NCBI GenBank assembly: GCA_944320235.1
Contig: CALUGQ010000013.1
Location: 1 to 60,720 of the forward strand
DNA from: an uncultured Prevotella sp.
Lineage (GTDB): Bacteria; Bacteroidota; Bacteroidia; Bacteroidales; Bacteroidaceae
DNA: 60,720 nucleotides
Direction of reading: 5' to 3'
The notes under the pieces are model-generated. The model did no database searches, was not told where the DNA came from, and saw only the letters and a program-made list of their open reading frames with translations. Position numbers and translations under genes: made by a program. Shown here piece by piece: positions 1 to 7,957 of this stretch. Positions within the stretch are counted from its first letter, which is position 1. Every line of letters begins with the position of its first letter.

Positions 1-102
1 CACCATCGCCGCTTCATACAATACAACGGCCACTCTTTGCGCAAGGCTTTCGCCGTCCGCCAGGTGCTGCCGAACCACAATCGCATTATCCTAAATCATT
101 AG
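1..102 (+). CDS. C-terminal fragment of an unidentified protein
   Basis: Frame 1 is open from the window edge to a TAG at 100-102 and encodes 33 residues ending in RIILNH. The start lies outside the window. The residues are basic and hydrophilic with no motif I recognise, so no function is given. It could be the end of a real plus-strand gene or a chance open frame. The hairpin at 188-210 and the repeat array from 438 fit the 3' flank of a gene ending here. Confidence 0.35.
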   Translation, partial: HHRRFIQYNGHSLRKAFAVRQVLPNHNRIILNH

Positions 103-162
103 ACTTCAGCCGGATTTCGTGCTGCTGTATGGCAGATTGATTTTCGGTTTTGTCGAATATGC

Positions 163-210
163 CATGGTAGAGACGCGGCGCGACATGGTAGAGACGCGCC
201 ACGTCTCTAC
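163..210. repeat. Direct and inverted GTAGAGACG repeat
   Basis: The 15-mer CATGGTAGAGACGCG occurs at 163-177 and again at 184-198. The second copy forms a hairpin with 9-bp arms, GTAGAGACG at 188-196 and CGTCTCTAC at 202-210, followed by an A-rich stretch. This is a dispersed-palindrome type of sequence. It could act as a terminator for the gene fragment upstream, though there is no T-run. Confidence 0.5.
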
Positions 211-437
211 GGTGAAAAAAAGCGGAATGCAAGATGCCGACAGCGGTACGGAAGACGGCTGAAGAGCCAACAATCAAGTGAAAAATGTAGCCTTGGCGGT
301 CTAATGTGATTGGGGTTAAGCTTTAGGCAGAGAGCACTGACAAAACCTGGGCCTCAAAAAATCACCGACAGGCCAAACGGCAAGCACCGAAACAGCCCTG
401 CCTTTGCGGGCGCTTGCGCAACAGGCTGGCTGTCAGC

Positions 438-525
438 GCGTTGCAAAAAGGGCTGTTTCGCGTTGCAAAAAGGGCTGTTTTACATTACAAAAAGGGCTGT
501 CTCGCATTACGAAACAGCCCTTTTT
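438..525 (+). repeat. 22-bp tandem repeat array A
   Basis: Three consecutive 22-bp units start at 438, 460 and 482. The fourth (504 on) turns into the inverse arm. Each unit has GC or AC at its start, then a short variable part, then an AAAAAGGGCTGT core. The last core (489-500) pairs with ACAGCCCTTTTT at 514-525 to give a 12-bp stem with a T-run, which may end transcription on either strand. It is the first of six arrays of the same unit in this window. Confidence 0.75.
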
Positions 526-701
526 GCTTGCCAGGACCGGCAAGCCTTACAAGCGAGCGCCCGTTAACCCAGGCCATGGACGACTCTGCCTTGGCCGTTT
601 TTCAGTCATTGCAGGGGCGATATGCACACCATTCATTACGGAGAGGGGGCGCACATCGCATCTACGAGGTGGCAGCGGGGCGATGCCCCATGCCCGGGGG
701 C

Positions 702-2654
702 TCATTCCGCCCGTGACTTGCCGTCAATCTTCTTGATGTACTCCTTCAGCCCGTAGGGGTCCGACGGGCGCGGCGGCCTGCCTGGCACTATGCGCCCCTG
801 GCGGTCGATGACCCTGTACGTGGGGTAGCCGCCGACGCCGAGCAACGCCTCGACGGCGGCCTGCTGCGCCTGCGGCAGGTTGTAGTGGCGGCAGTCGTCT
901 CCGCCGAGGCCGAAGCGGGCTATGTTGGCGCGCCACGACTCGTCGCTGGAGCGCGAGCAGAGGTAGAGGTAGACCACGTCCATGCCTTCAAGCGCTTTCT
1001 TCATTTCATGCACGTGCTTCATCTCCTCCTTGCACGGCACGCACCACGTTCCCCACACATCGACGTAGATTATCCGCCCGCGGTATGGGGCGGTTATGCA
1101 GTCCAGAATCTCCTTGCCGTCGGTCAGCGTGGCCAGCCTGGCCGTGTCGACGGGCTGCGCGGCCTTGGCGGGAGCGGCCTTGGCATAGTCGGCCAACTTC
1201 TTGCTGCAGGCCATGATGTAGTCGCGCAGCGCGGGCGTGGACACGTTGCGTGTTATCATGTCTGCCTGCTCGGGCGTGAAGCTCTCGCCCGTGTTCTCAA
1301 GGTCGGTGACGAAGAGCCACGCAAGGGCCATGTCCTCGGTGAGCCGGTCGAGGCCCATGCCGCTGATGATGCGCATCTGCCCCTTGGCATCTTCCGTGCG
1401 GAACCATTTGTTTATGGCCGGTTTGTAGTAGAGTGCGCTTGCGGCTTTGAGCACGTCCATGTGCTCCTCATAGTACCGTTGCGCCGAGTCGGCCGGCATG
1501 GATGCCGTAACGCTGTCTATCGCCACAGCCTCTTCTATCAGCGCCAGCTCCGCGTCGGTGAGGCTGAGCCGCCCCTCGCGCCCAAGTTCGTGGGCAGCCT
1601 TGCGCAGCAGGCGCGGCGTGGAGCCTTGCCCGGCCAGCCTCGTGAGCGTCACATAGTCGGAAAAGAGGCTGAGCATGTCGTCGTCGGCCATGAACGGCAC
1701 GGTGGGGTTGAAGTATCCGCCGCGCATGAGCGTGTCCGTGGGCAAGCCGAGAATCTCCGTCCTCGGCTGGTTGTACGCGTTCTGCGTAAGGCCGTAGGCA
1801 AAGGCACTGCGGGCCTTTGCGCGTTGCAGGGCAGCCCACTTTGCCGAGAGCGTGGGGTGCTTGCGGGCTATGGAGTCGGTCTGGGCCAGACTCGCCGAGA
1901 GCATCTTGCCTCCCTTGCCGATATAACTCTCGGGCGTGAGCCGCCGGTTTTCGCCGTAAGAGACGTGGACTTTCTTCGGGGCGGGTGCGCACAGCAGCTC
2001 GTTGGAGAGGCGGGCGTTGCTGCCCATTACGTAGTATCTGCCGCGCCGGTGGTCGATGTATGCCGTGACGGTGTCGCCCGGTTCAGGGTAGAGCGGTATG
2101 AACGTCCACCCGCGCCCACGGCGGCCGGAGAGTCGCACCGTCAGCTCCTTCGTACACGGCGCGGGCAGGGTAACCTCGGCGCGGCCCGTGCTGTCGGGGG
2201 TGATCTGGATTCTCTCGGAATCGTTGAAAAACTTGTTGTAGCTCAGCTCCGCCCCGTCCATGCCGCTGCCCTTGGGCATGACGAGCCTCACGGTAAGGCT
2301 GTCGAGCCTCGGGGGAATCTTGTCGGTGAACGGCGCGTGGTCGGCCTCGGGGTAATAAGGCACGGTGCGGCCCGTCAGCTCGGAGCACCTGTGGCTCCTG
2401 CCGCCTATCTCCACGCTGCCCTGGGCGAGGCTCACGCCGATGGTGTCGCCGCCGCAGCAGAGCGTCATGCTGCCGCCGTCGCGGGCGGCGTACTGCCAGA
2501 AACGGTTGTCGTAGACGGCGAAGTCGGGGAAGAAGCCTATGAGCCACTCGCCCGTGGCGTCGTCGCGCAGCAGCTTTTCGCCGCCGGGCTGTGCGCCTGC
2601 GGCCGTTTGCAGCAGCGCCAGGGCGAGGGTGATTGTAGTAGCCAGTCTGTTCAT
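702..2654 (-). CDS. Secreted TlpA-like thioredoxin-domain protein
   Basis: This 650-residue exported protein has a signal peptide starting MNRLATT and ending near TAAGAQ. A long N-terminal region without a recognised domain precedes a thioredoxin fold in the last ~150 residues. The redox motif WCVPC sits in VWGTWCVPC, and the cis-Pro region reads GGYPTYRV. This is the usual build of Bacteroidetes TlpA/AhpC-TSA proteins, which exchange disulfides in the periplasm; the partner is unknown. I chose the ATG at 2654 because it begins a clean signal peptide. In-frame starts lie at 2681 (ATG) and 2687 (TTG). It stands alone and convergent with the fragment at the window start. Confidence 0.85.
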   Translation of the reverse strand: MNRLATTITLALALLQTAAGAQPGGEKLLRDDATGEWLIGFFPDFAVYDNRFWQYAARDGGSMTLCCGGDTIGVSLAQGSVEIGGRSHRCSELTGRTVPYYPEADHAPFTDKIPPRLDSLTVRLVMPKGSGMDGAELSYNKFFNDSERIQITPDSTGRAEVTLPAPCTKELTVRLSGRRGRGWTFIPLYPEPGDTVTAYIDHRRGRYYVMGSNARLSNELLCAPAPKKVHVSYGENRRLTPESYIGKGGKMLSASLAQTDSIARKHPTLSAKWAALQRAKARSAFAYGLTQNAYNQPRTEILGLPTDTLMRGGYFNPTVPFMADDDMLSLFSDYVTLTRLAGQGSTPRLLRKAAHELGREGRLSLTDAELALIEEAVAIDSVTASMPADSAQRYYEEHMDVLKAASALYYKPAINKWFRTEDAKGQMRIISGMGLDRLTEDMALAWLFVTDLENTGESFTPEQADMITRNVSTPALRDYIMACSKKLADYAKAAPAKAAQPVDTARLATLTDGKEILDCITAPYRGRIIYVDVWGTWCVPCKEEMKHVHEMKKALEGMDVVYLYLCSRSSDESWRANIARFGLGGDDCRHYNLPQAQQAAVEALLGVGGYPTYRVIDRQGRIVPGRPPRPSDPYGLKEYIKKIDGKSRAE

Positions 2655-2777
2655 GGGTGTGTATGCCTTGGTTTTCAGCATCTGCAATGTTATGCAAATT
2701 CAGCCAACCGCCCATCGCCGGGGCATGGGTTTAACATACGTTTGGGGCTAAAATGGCATTATGTCAAACGAAAAGGT

Positions 2778-2785
2778 TATCTTTG
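2778..2785 (+). promoter_or_regulatory. Bacteroidetes -7 box TATCTTTG
   Basis: TATCTTTG matches TAnnTTTG and ends only four bases before the ATG at 2790. The transcript would begin at or very near the start codon, so the mRNA for the DUF4251 protein may be leaderless. No clear TTTG element stands 19-21 bases upstream. Confidence 0.6.
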
Positions 2786-2789
2786 CGGC

Positions 2790-3278
2790 ATGAGAATGAC
2801 ATTCACATACATCAACACCGCGCTGGCTCTCGCACTGGCCTCGGCCCTGGCGGCCTGCGGCACGGCGGCACGGACGGCGGGCGGGCCACAGGCCGCAAGC
2901 ACAGGGCCAGCCGCCACCCCACCCGACAGCCTGCGCATAACCGTGGGTATGGCCACGACGCAGCGGGGAAGCACCATACCGCTCTCGGCCGACTTCTTCG
3001 TAGAGCTGCGGGGCGACAGCGTGACGGCGCAGCTGCCTTACTTCGGGCGCGCCTACGTGGCGCCCATGGGCACTGACAACGTGCTCCACTTCGCCACGCG
3101 CATCACCGACTTCAGCTCAGCGCGCGGCGACGGCGGGGCAGAGCGCATGGAGTTCAAGGCGCGCACGGTGGAAGACCTGTTCCGCTTCCGCATCACCGTA
3201 TATGCCGACGGGCAGGCCGAGGTCGACGTATACCCGCAGCGGCGCGAGCGCATCAGCTTCGACGGCAACACCGAGTGA
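2790..3278 (+). CDS. DUF4251 family lipoprotein
   Basis: The 162-residue protein has a lipoprotein signal ending in LAAC (Cys about residue 22), so it should be lipidated and anchored. The remainder resembles DUF4251: two beta-rich halves with ADFFVELRGDSVTAQLPYFGRAYVAP, then the C-terminal VDVYPQRRERISFDG. The function of this Bacteroidetes family is not established. An in-frame ATG at 2796 is an alternative start and would fit better if transcription begins a few bases past the -7 box at 2778-2785. It is a single-gene unit, divergent from the thioredoxin-like gene. Confidence 0.8.
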   Translation: MRMTFTYINTALALALASALAACGTAARTAGGPQAASTGPAATPPDSLRITVGMATTQRGSTIPLSADFFVELRGDSVTAQLPYFGRAYVAPMGTDNVLHFATRITDFSSARGDGGAERMEFKARTVEDLFRFRITVYADGQAEVDVYPQRRERISFDGNTE

Positions 3279-3380
3279 CGCCACCGCCGCCGCTGGGCCG
3301 CCCGGGCCTAAAGCCGCCCGGCAGCCCCGGGCTGCCCTTGCGCCTGGGGAGGCGCTCGCGGGCTACCGGGGCAACGACAC

Positions 3381-3423
3381 AAAAAAGGCGTGGCAGAAGC
3401 CGCCCTCGGCAGCCTGCCACGCC
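3381..3423 (-). terminator. Intrinsic terminator of pnp
   Basis: Read on the minus strand, GGCGTGGCAG (3423-3414) pairs with CTGCCACGCC (3396-3387) and is followed at once by six T (3386-3381). It lies about 80 bases past the pnp stop. A second inverted pair, AACGACAC at 3373-3380 and GTGTCGTT at 3426-3433, encloses it and extends the stem. Confidence 0.85.
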
Positions 3424-3501
3424 CAGTGTCGTTATACCGGTTTTGCCCTCATGGGCATTCCCCTGAAGCCCCGCGGGGCTTAGAAGCTGTTTTTGAGCTT
3501 C

Positions 3502-5787
3502 TTAGTATCCCATTTTGTCGAGCGAGTCGTTGAAGTCGCGCGGCTCGTGGTTCTCGTCGCCCATGTGGTCATGGCGGCGCTCATTGCCCTGACGGCGCTC
3601 AGGCCTGGGGCGGCGCTCGCCGCGCTCACGGCGCGTGGGTCGCTCCACGTAGCCCTCGGGCTTCGGCACGAGCACGCGGTGGGAGAGCTTGTACTTGCCC
3701 GTCTTGGGGTCAATCTCCATGAGCTTCACCTTTATCTTGTCGCCCTCGTGTATGCCGGCCTCCTCTACGGTCTCAAGCCGCTTCCAGTCTATCTCGCTGA
3801 TGTGCAGCAGTCCGTCCTTGCCGGGCAGTATCTCCACGAAGCAGCCGTAGGGCATCACCGAGCGCACGGTTCCGTCGTATATCTCGCCCACCTCGGGTAT
3901 TGCCACTATGGCGCGTATCTTGGCCAGTGCGCCGTCGATGCTCTCCTTGTTGGGCCCGCTTATCTGCACCTTGCCCACTCCGTCGGTCTCGTCGATGGCA
4001 ATGGTGGTGCCGGTCTCGTCCTGCATCTGCTGGATAATCTTTCCGCCCGGGCCTATCACGGCTCCGATGAACTCCTTCGGAATCTCTATCTGCACGATGC
4101 GCGGCACTTGCGGCTTCAGCTCCGGGCGCGGCTCGGCTATGGTGTCGGTCAGCTTGCCCAGTATGTACTCGCGCCCGGCCTTGGCCTGCATGAGTGCTTT
4201 CTCGAGTATCTCGAAGCTAAGGCCGTCGCACTTGATGTCCATCTGCGTGGCGGTCAGTCCGTCTTTGGTTCCCGTTGTCTTGAAGTCCATGTCGCCGAGG
4301 TGGTCCTCGTCGCCGAGGATGTCGCTAAGCACGGCGTACTTGTCCTCGCCGGGGTTCTTGATCAGGCCCATGGCGATGCCGCTCACGGGCTTCTTCATGG
4401 GCACGCCTGCGTCCATCAGCGCGAGCGTACCGGCGCATACGGTGGCCATTGATGACGAGCCGTTGCTCTCAAGGATCTGGCTCACGAGGCGCACCGTGTA
4501 GGGGAAGTCCTCGGGTATCTGGCCTTTCAGCGCGCGCCATGCCAGGTGGCCGTGGCCAATCTCGCGCCGGCCCACGCCGCGCTGCGCCTTGGCCTCGCCC
4601 GTGCAGAACGGCGGGAAGTTGTAGTGGAGCAGGAAGCGCATGTAGCTCTTGTCCAGAACGTCGTCAACGAGCTTCTCGTCGAGCTTCGTGCCGAGTGTGC
4701 AGGTGGTGAGGCTCTGCGTCTCTCCGCGTGTGAATATGGAGCTTCCGTGAGGCATGGGCAGCGGCCCTACCTCGCACCAGATGGGGCGTATCTCGTCGGT
4801 CTTGCGTCCGTCGAGGCGTATTCCCTCGTCGAGGATGCAGCGGCGCATGGCGTCGCGCATCACGTCGTGGTAGTAGCGGTCCATCATGGCCTGCTTCTCC
4901 TCCATCTCGTCCTCGGTGAGGTCGGAGTGTGCGGCGGCGTAAGCCTCCTTGAAGTCGGCCAGTATCTTGTCGAAAGCCTCCTCGCGTGCGTGCTTGTCGA
5001 GGGCCTGCTTGGTCACGTCGTAAGCCTTCTGGTAAAGCTCGTCGGCCATCTGCTTGCGCAGCTCCTCGTCGTTCACCTCGTGGTCGTACTCGCGCTTTAC
5101 GTCCTTGCCCAGTTCCTTCGAGAGCTCTGCCTGCAGCTCGCACATGGGCTTTATGGCGGCCATGGCTGCCTTGAGGGCGCCTATCATGTCTTGCTCGGAC
5201 ACCTCTTTCATCTCGCCTTCCACCATCATGATGTTCTCGGCGGATGCGCCCACCATTATGTCCATGTCGGCCTCGGCCATCTGCTGGAACGTGGGGTTGA
5301 TGACATACTCGCCGTTCACGCGGGCCACGCGCACCTCGCTGATGGGGCATTCAAACGGTATATCAGAGCAGGCCAGGGCTGTCGAGGCGGCGAAGCCGGC
5401 GAGGGCATCGGGCTGGTCGACACCGTCGGCCGAGAAGAGGATTATGTTGACGAACACCTCGGCGTGGTAGTTGGATGGGAAAAGCGGGCGGAGCACACGG
5501 TCCACGAGCCTCGAAGTGAGGATCTCGTTGTCGCCCGGCTTGCCTTCGCGCTTGGTAAACCCGCCGGGGAAACGGCCTGCGGCGGCGTACTGCTCTCTGT
5601 AATCAACCTGCAAAGGCATGAAATCTGTTCCGGGAACTGCATCTTTTGCGGCACAAACAGTGGCCAGGAGCACGGTGTTGCCCATGCGGAGCATACACGA
5701 ACCGTCGCACTGCTTTGCCACTTTCCCGGTCTCGATGCTGATGGTGCGGCCATCAGGCAACGATACGGTCTTCGTAATTACGTTCAT
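3502..5787 (-). CDS. pnp: Polyribonucleotide nucleotidyltransferase
   Basis: PNPase degrades RNA 3' to 5' by phosphorolysis in the cytoplasm. The 761-residue product shows the complete family layout: first RNase PH domain ([19 protein letters not shown] near residue 70-90), alpha-helical linker, second RNase PH domain with the catalytic-site stretch [16 protein letters not shown], a KH domain with IGPGGKIIQ (about 570-630), an S1 domain (about 640-705, [20 protein letters not shown]) and a basic Arg-rich tail of ~45 residues typical of Bacteroidetes. The start follows a good promoter with a leader of about 40 bases. It appears monocistronic. Confidence 0.97.
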   Translation of the reverse strand: MNVITKTVSLPDGRTISIETGKVAKQCDGSCMLRMGNTVLLATVCAAKDAVPGTDFMPLQVDYREQYAAAGRFPGGFTKREGKPGDNEILTSRLVDRVLRPLFPSNYHAEVFVNIILFSADGVDQPDALAGFAASTALACSDIPFECPISEVRVARVNGEYVINPTFQQMAEADMDIMVGASAENIMMVEGEMKEVSEQDMIGALKAAMAAIKPMCELQAELSKELGKDVKREYDHEVNDEELRKQMADELYQKAYDVTKQALDKHAREEAFDKILADFKEAYAAAHSDLTEDEMEEKQAMMDRYYHDVMRDAMRRCILDEGIRLDGRKTDEIRPIWCEVGPLPMPHGSSIFTRGETQSLTTCTLGTKLDEKLVDDVLDKSYMRFLLHYNFPPFCTGEAKAQRGVGRREIGHGHLAWRALKGQIPEDFPYTVRLVSQILESNGSSSMATVCAGTLALMDAGVPMKKPVSGIAMGLIKNPGEDKYAVLSDILGDEDHLGDMDFKTTGTKDGLTATQMDIKCDGLSFEILEKALMQAKAGREYILGKLTDTIAEPRPELKPQVPRIVQIEIPKEFIGAVIGPGGKIIQQMQDETGTTIAIDETDGVGKVQISGPNKESIDGALAKIRAIVAIPEVGEIYDGTVRSVMPYGCFVEILPGKDGLLHISEIDWKRLETVEEAGIHEGDKIKVKLMEIDPKTGKYKLSHRVLVPKPEGYVERPTRRERGERRPRPERRQGNERRHDHMGDENHEPRDFNDSLDKMGY

Positions 5788-5828
5788 CTAAATTTTTCTT
5801 ATTGTTTCTTTTGACATCTAAATCGGCG

Positions 5829-5836
5829 CAAAGGTA
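5829..5836 (-). promoter_or_regulatory. pnp promoter -7 box
   Basis: The minus strand reads TACCTTTG here, a match to TAnnTTTG, about 42 bases upstream of the pnp ATG. No perfect TTTG lies at the usual -33 distance. Confidence 0.7.
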
Positions 5837-6001
5837 AATAAAATATGTGTAAAGCGGCAAGGTTTCCGCATTTATTTACAGTTTATTATGAAACGGGCAA
5901 GCCGCGCTCTCTCCCTGAAGCCCCTCCCCTCCGCTCTACCCGCGAGGGGAGAGGGCTGCTGCGCCCATGGCCCTGGCGCTTCCACGGGCATCCGGCCCGG
6001 C

Positions 6002-6049
6002 GCAGGAAGGGCTGCGCCCTGTTGCCCGGCGCAGCCCTTCCTGCATTTT
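6002..6049 (+). terminator. Orphan intrinsic terminator
   Basis: A perfect 17-bp stem (6002-6018 with 6028-6044, arms beginning GCAGGAAGGG) has a 9-base loop and is followed by ATTTTT on the plus strand. No plus-strand gene lies upstream, since both flanking genes run on the minus strand. It could end an unannotated plus-strand RNA starting upstream of pnp, or be a relic. Confidence 0.6.
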
Positions 6050-6194
6050 TGCCTTTCAAGTGCATCATCACTTTCATGGATATCCGCATGCAGCCCATAC
6101 GCCCTATGCCCGGCTATGGGCACGCGCCGCCACCTGCACTTTCATGTCGCAGTCACCGGCAAGGGGCGCCCGTGCCAACAGCCTGTCTCTCAGC

Positions 6195-6282
6195 GGGTTG
6201 CAAAACGTCCTGTCTTGCATTCTGAAACAGGCCGTATTGGCGGCTGAAACGGGCCGTATTGCAGCGCGGAACGGGCTGTCCG
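6195..6282 (+). repeat. 22-bp tandem repeat array B
   Basis: Four exact 22-bp steps at 6195, 6217, 6239 and 6261. The best units contain GAAACAGGCCGT and GAAACGGGCCGT at unit positions 8-19. Same orientation and register as array A. It lies about 100-190 bases past the stop of the minus-strand gene at 6382. Confidence 0.8.
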
Positions 6283-6381
6283 GCACTGCCATATGCGCAT
6301 ACTGGCTGCCGGAGGCAGCGGCCTGTTGCCATGGCTTTGGCTGCGCATTGTCAGGCATTGGCAGGATGCGGACATTCACAA

Positions 6382-7335
6382 TCACTTCTTAAACACCAGC
6401 CCGTCGCTGACGTAGCAGTCGCCCATGCCCTCGTCCTTAAGCACGCGGGTGCCGCTCACGGTCACCTTGCCCGTCGCGGGGTCGAGCGTGAGCACGGATG
6501 AGTAGGTGTTGCCGTCGCGCCCGCCGATGTAGGTGACAGTGGCCGTGTTGCCTTTGGCCTCCCATGCGGTTATGGGGCAGTCGTCCACTTTCTGCCCGTA
6601 GGCCACGTAGATGGTGCCGTAGCACTTCATCTCGTTGCCCATGGCGTCCATGCCGTCGATGCTCTTGCCGTAGAAGTCGAGCGTGAGCTTGCCCTCAACG
6701 CCGTTGCCCCGGAGCGTCCACACGCCCTTGAACGGCCCGCCCGCAGCCTTGCCTGCCGTCGGCATGGGCGGCACTGCAACGTTCCTCAGCTCAATGAAGC
6801 GGTCCTGGTAGCCGCCGGTGGGCGTGTGCTGCTGCGTGCGCATCTGGCAGAGGCTGAGCTTCGTGCCGCCGCGCGGCATGTCGAACAGGGCGAACGTCAC
6901 CTTGACAGGCACGCCCGGCTCGAAGTCGAAGTCGCCGTTGCCCAGCGATGTGACGCTGCCGCCCACAAGGCTGCGCGCCTGGAGCTGCGTGCCGTCGGCG
7001 CCCACCACCTTCATCTTGTCGAAGTAGTAGACGCGTTCGGCCTTCTCCCCGTTGTAGGTGAGCATCATGTCCACGCCGCAGAACTCCTTGTACCACGTCA
7101 CTCCCTTGTACTCCAGGGTGAAGTCCTTGAGGTTGCAGGTCACCTTTGTGCCGTCGGCGGCCGTCTGCTGCCCCGTGGAGGCAGTCTCGGAGCCGGTGTC
7201 GAGCACCTTGTCGACAGTCTTGCTCACGTCCTCGAGGGCCTTGCCCAGCTTCTTGAAGAACTGCGCCTCGGCCTGCTGCGGCGCGAAGGCGAGCATTAGT
7301 GCCGCCAGTGCGGCTGTAGTAAATGAGTGTTTCAT
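6382..7335 (-). CDS. Exported hypothetical protein
   Basis: The 317-residue protein has a signal peptide (MKHSFTT... ending QAEAQ) followed by FFKKLGKALEDVSKTVDKV, an amphipathic start often seen in Bacteroidetes exported proteins of unknown role. The rest is beta-rich with no recognised domain. The C-terminal third (EGKLTLDFYGKSIDG... VLTLDPATGKVTVSGTRV) looks like a small beta-barrel or sandwich that could bind a ligand, which is inference. I chose the ATG at 7335; another in-frame ATG at 7347 adds four residues. It lies 24 bases downstream of the lipoprotein gene at 7360 and is probably cotranscribed with it. Confidence 0.75.
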   Translation of the reverse strand: MKHSFTTAALAALMLAFAPQQAEAQFFKKLGKALEDVSKTVDKVLDTGSETASTGQQTAADGTKVTCNLKDFTLEYKGVTWYKEFCGVDMMLTYNGEKAERVYYFDKMKVVGADGTQLQARSLVGGSVTSLGNGDFDFEPGVPVKVTFALFDMPRGGTKLSLCQMRTQQHTPTGGYQDRFIELRNVAVPPMPTAGKAAGGPFKGVWTLRGNGVEGKLTLDFYGKSIDGMDAMGNEMKCYGTIYVAYGQKVDDCPITAWEAKGNTATVTYIGGRDGNTYSSVLTLDPATGKVTVSGTRVLKDEGMGDCYVSDGLVFKK

Positions 7336-7359
7336 GTCGTTACGCATTTTGGATGTTCT

Positions 7360-7860
7360 TCATCGGCCCGGCCCCACGAGGTCCACCTTCCACTCGCCGC
7401 CCTGCATCTCGAGGAGCACGCGGAGGTTGTAGCCCGAGGGCTTGCTCTTGTACGAATACTGCTTGTTCTGCGTCCCCAGGTCTTCTTCCCCCTGGCAGGT
7501 GTAGGTAGAGTTGGCCAGCGTCTCGCGCAGGTCGGCCAGCGAGCGGGCGTAAGACTTGTCGCCCTTCATCTGCTCCTCTATGGCCAGCTCATCCTTGAGC
7601 TTGCGCGCCCCGTTCTCGGTCATGTGCGGCAGCAGCTTCTCGCGCTCGCCCGTGCGGTAGCACTCCACGGCGAAGTCGGCCAGCTCCTGCGGCGTGGCAA
7701 ACTGCTCGGTTGCTTCTTCTTCTGCCGCAGCCTCCTGCTGTGCGGCAGCCTCCACAGCGGTCGAGTCGGCCGGTGCGCCGTCTTGCTTTGCCCCCTTCTG
7801 CCCGCAGGCGGCGAGCATGGCGGCCATGAGGCAGGCCGCGAGCCATGTTTTCTTTCTCAT
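7360..7860 (-). CDS. Small lipoprotein, possibly DUF4878-like
   Basis: The 166-residue protein has a lipobox LAAC near residue 19, then an Ala/Glu-rich low-complexity linker of about 35 residues and a compact domain. Features such as ELADFAVECYRTGEREKLLPHM and a C-terminal LEMQGGEWKVDLVG resemble the cystatin/NTF2-like fold of DUF4878 lipoproteins, where a helix precedes a curved sheet; the match is by eye only. It sits just upstream of the exported protein at 6382 and downstream of the large LRR gene, all in the same direction. Confidence 0.75.
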   Translation of the reverse strand: MRKKTWLAACLMAAMLAACGQKGAKQDGAPADSTAVEAAAQQEAAAEEEATEQFATPQELADFAVECYRTGEREKLLPHMTENGARKLKDELAIEEQMKGDKSYARSLADLRETLANSTYTCQGEEDLGTQNKQYSYKSKPSGYNLRVLLEMQGGEWKVDLVGPGR

Positions 7861-7885
7861 CGTGATGGTGTTGATTGATGGTTGT

Positions 7886-7952
7886 TGCGGACAGCCACTG
7901 TGGTTGCGGCGGCCCGGCCCACGCTGTCCGCACTGTGTGCGCCGGGCCGCCG
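7886..7952 (-). promoter_or_regulatory. Interleaved inverted repeats (pseudoknot-type topology)
   Basis: Two perfect inverted repeats interlock: TGCGGACAG (7886-7894) with CTGTCCGCA (7924-7932), and CGGCGGCCCGGC (7907-7918) with GCCGGGCCGCCG (7941-7952). The order A-B-A'-B' means the stems form either a pseudoknot or two exclusive hairpins. It fills the gap between the LRR gene stop and the lipoprotein start, so on the minus-strand transcript it could be an attenuator or 3'-end stabiliser. There is no T-run. Confidence 0.5.
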
Positions 7953-7957
7953 TAGGG

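Larger units (their letters stand above)
103..701. other. Intergenic region with inverted repeat and 22-bp array
   Basis: About 600 bases without a convincing gene lie between the plus-strand fragment and the convergent minus-strand thioredoxin-like gene. It holds a GTAGAGACG inverted repeat (188-210) and a tandem 22-bp array (438-525). Several overlapping short open frames cross the array but are artefacts of its in-phase repetition. I see nothing else in it. Confidence 0.7.
5837..6381. other. Intergenic region between pnp and the next exported protein
   Basis: About 540 bases without a credible gene; short open frames on both strands overlap one another and show no protein-like pattern. 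It contains a strong plus-strand hairpin with a T-tail (6002-6049) and a four-unit 22-bp array (6195-6282). Confidence 0.65.

Noticed and set aside
438-525. Tandem units as a possible CRISPR array
   Set aside because: Units follow each other without spacers, vary in sequence and recur at five other places. No cas genes are in the window.
885-3278. 797-codon plus-strand open frame
   Set aside because: Only its last 162 codons, from the ATG at 2790, look like a protein (DUF4251). The rest is antisense to the thioredoxin-like gene and has the Ala/Val/His-rich look of a GC-rich shadow frame.
5845-6247. Overlapping plus-strand open frames with a CREGRG-like stretch
   Set aside because: The frames cross an intrinsic terminator and the 22-bp array and have no start signals or conserved motifs.
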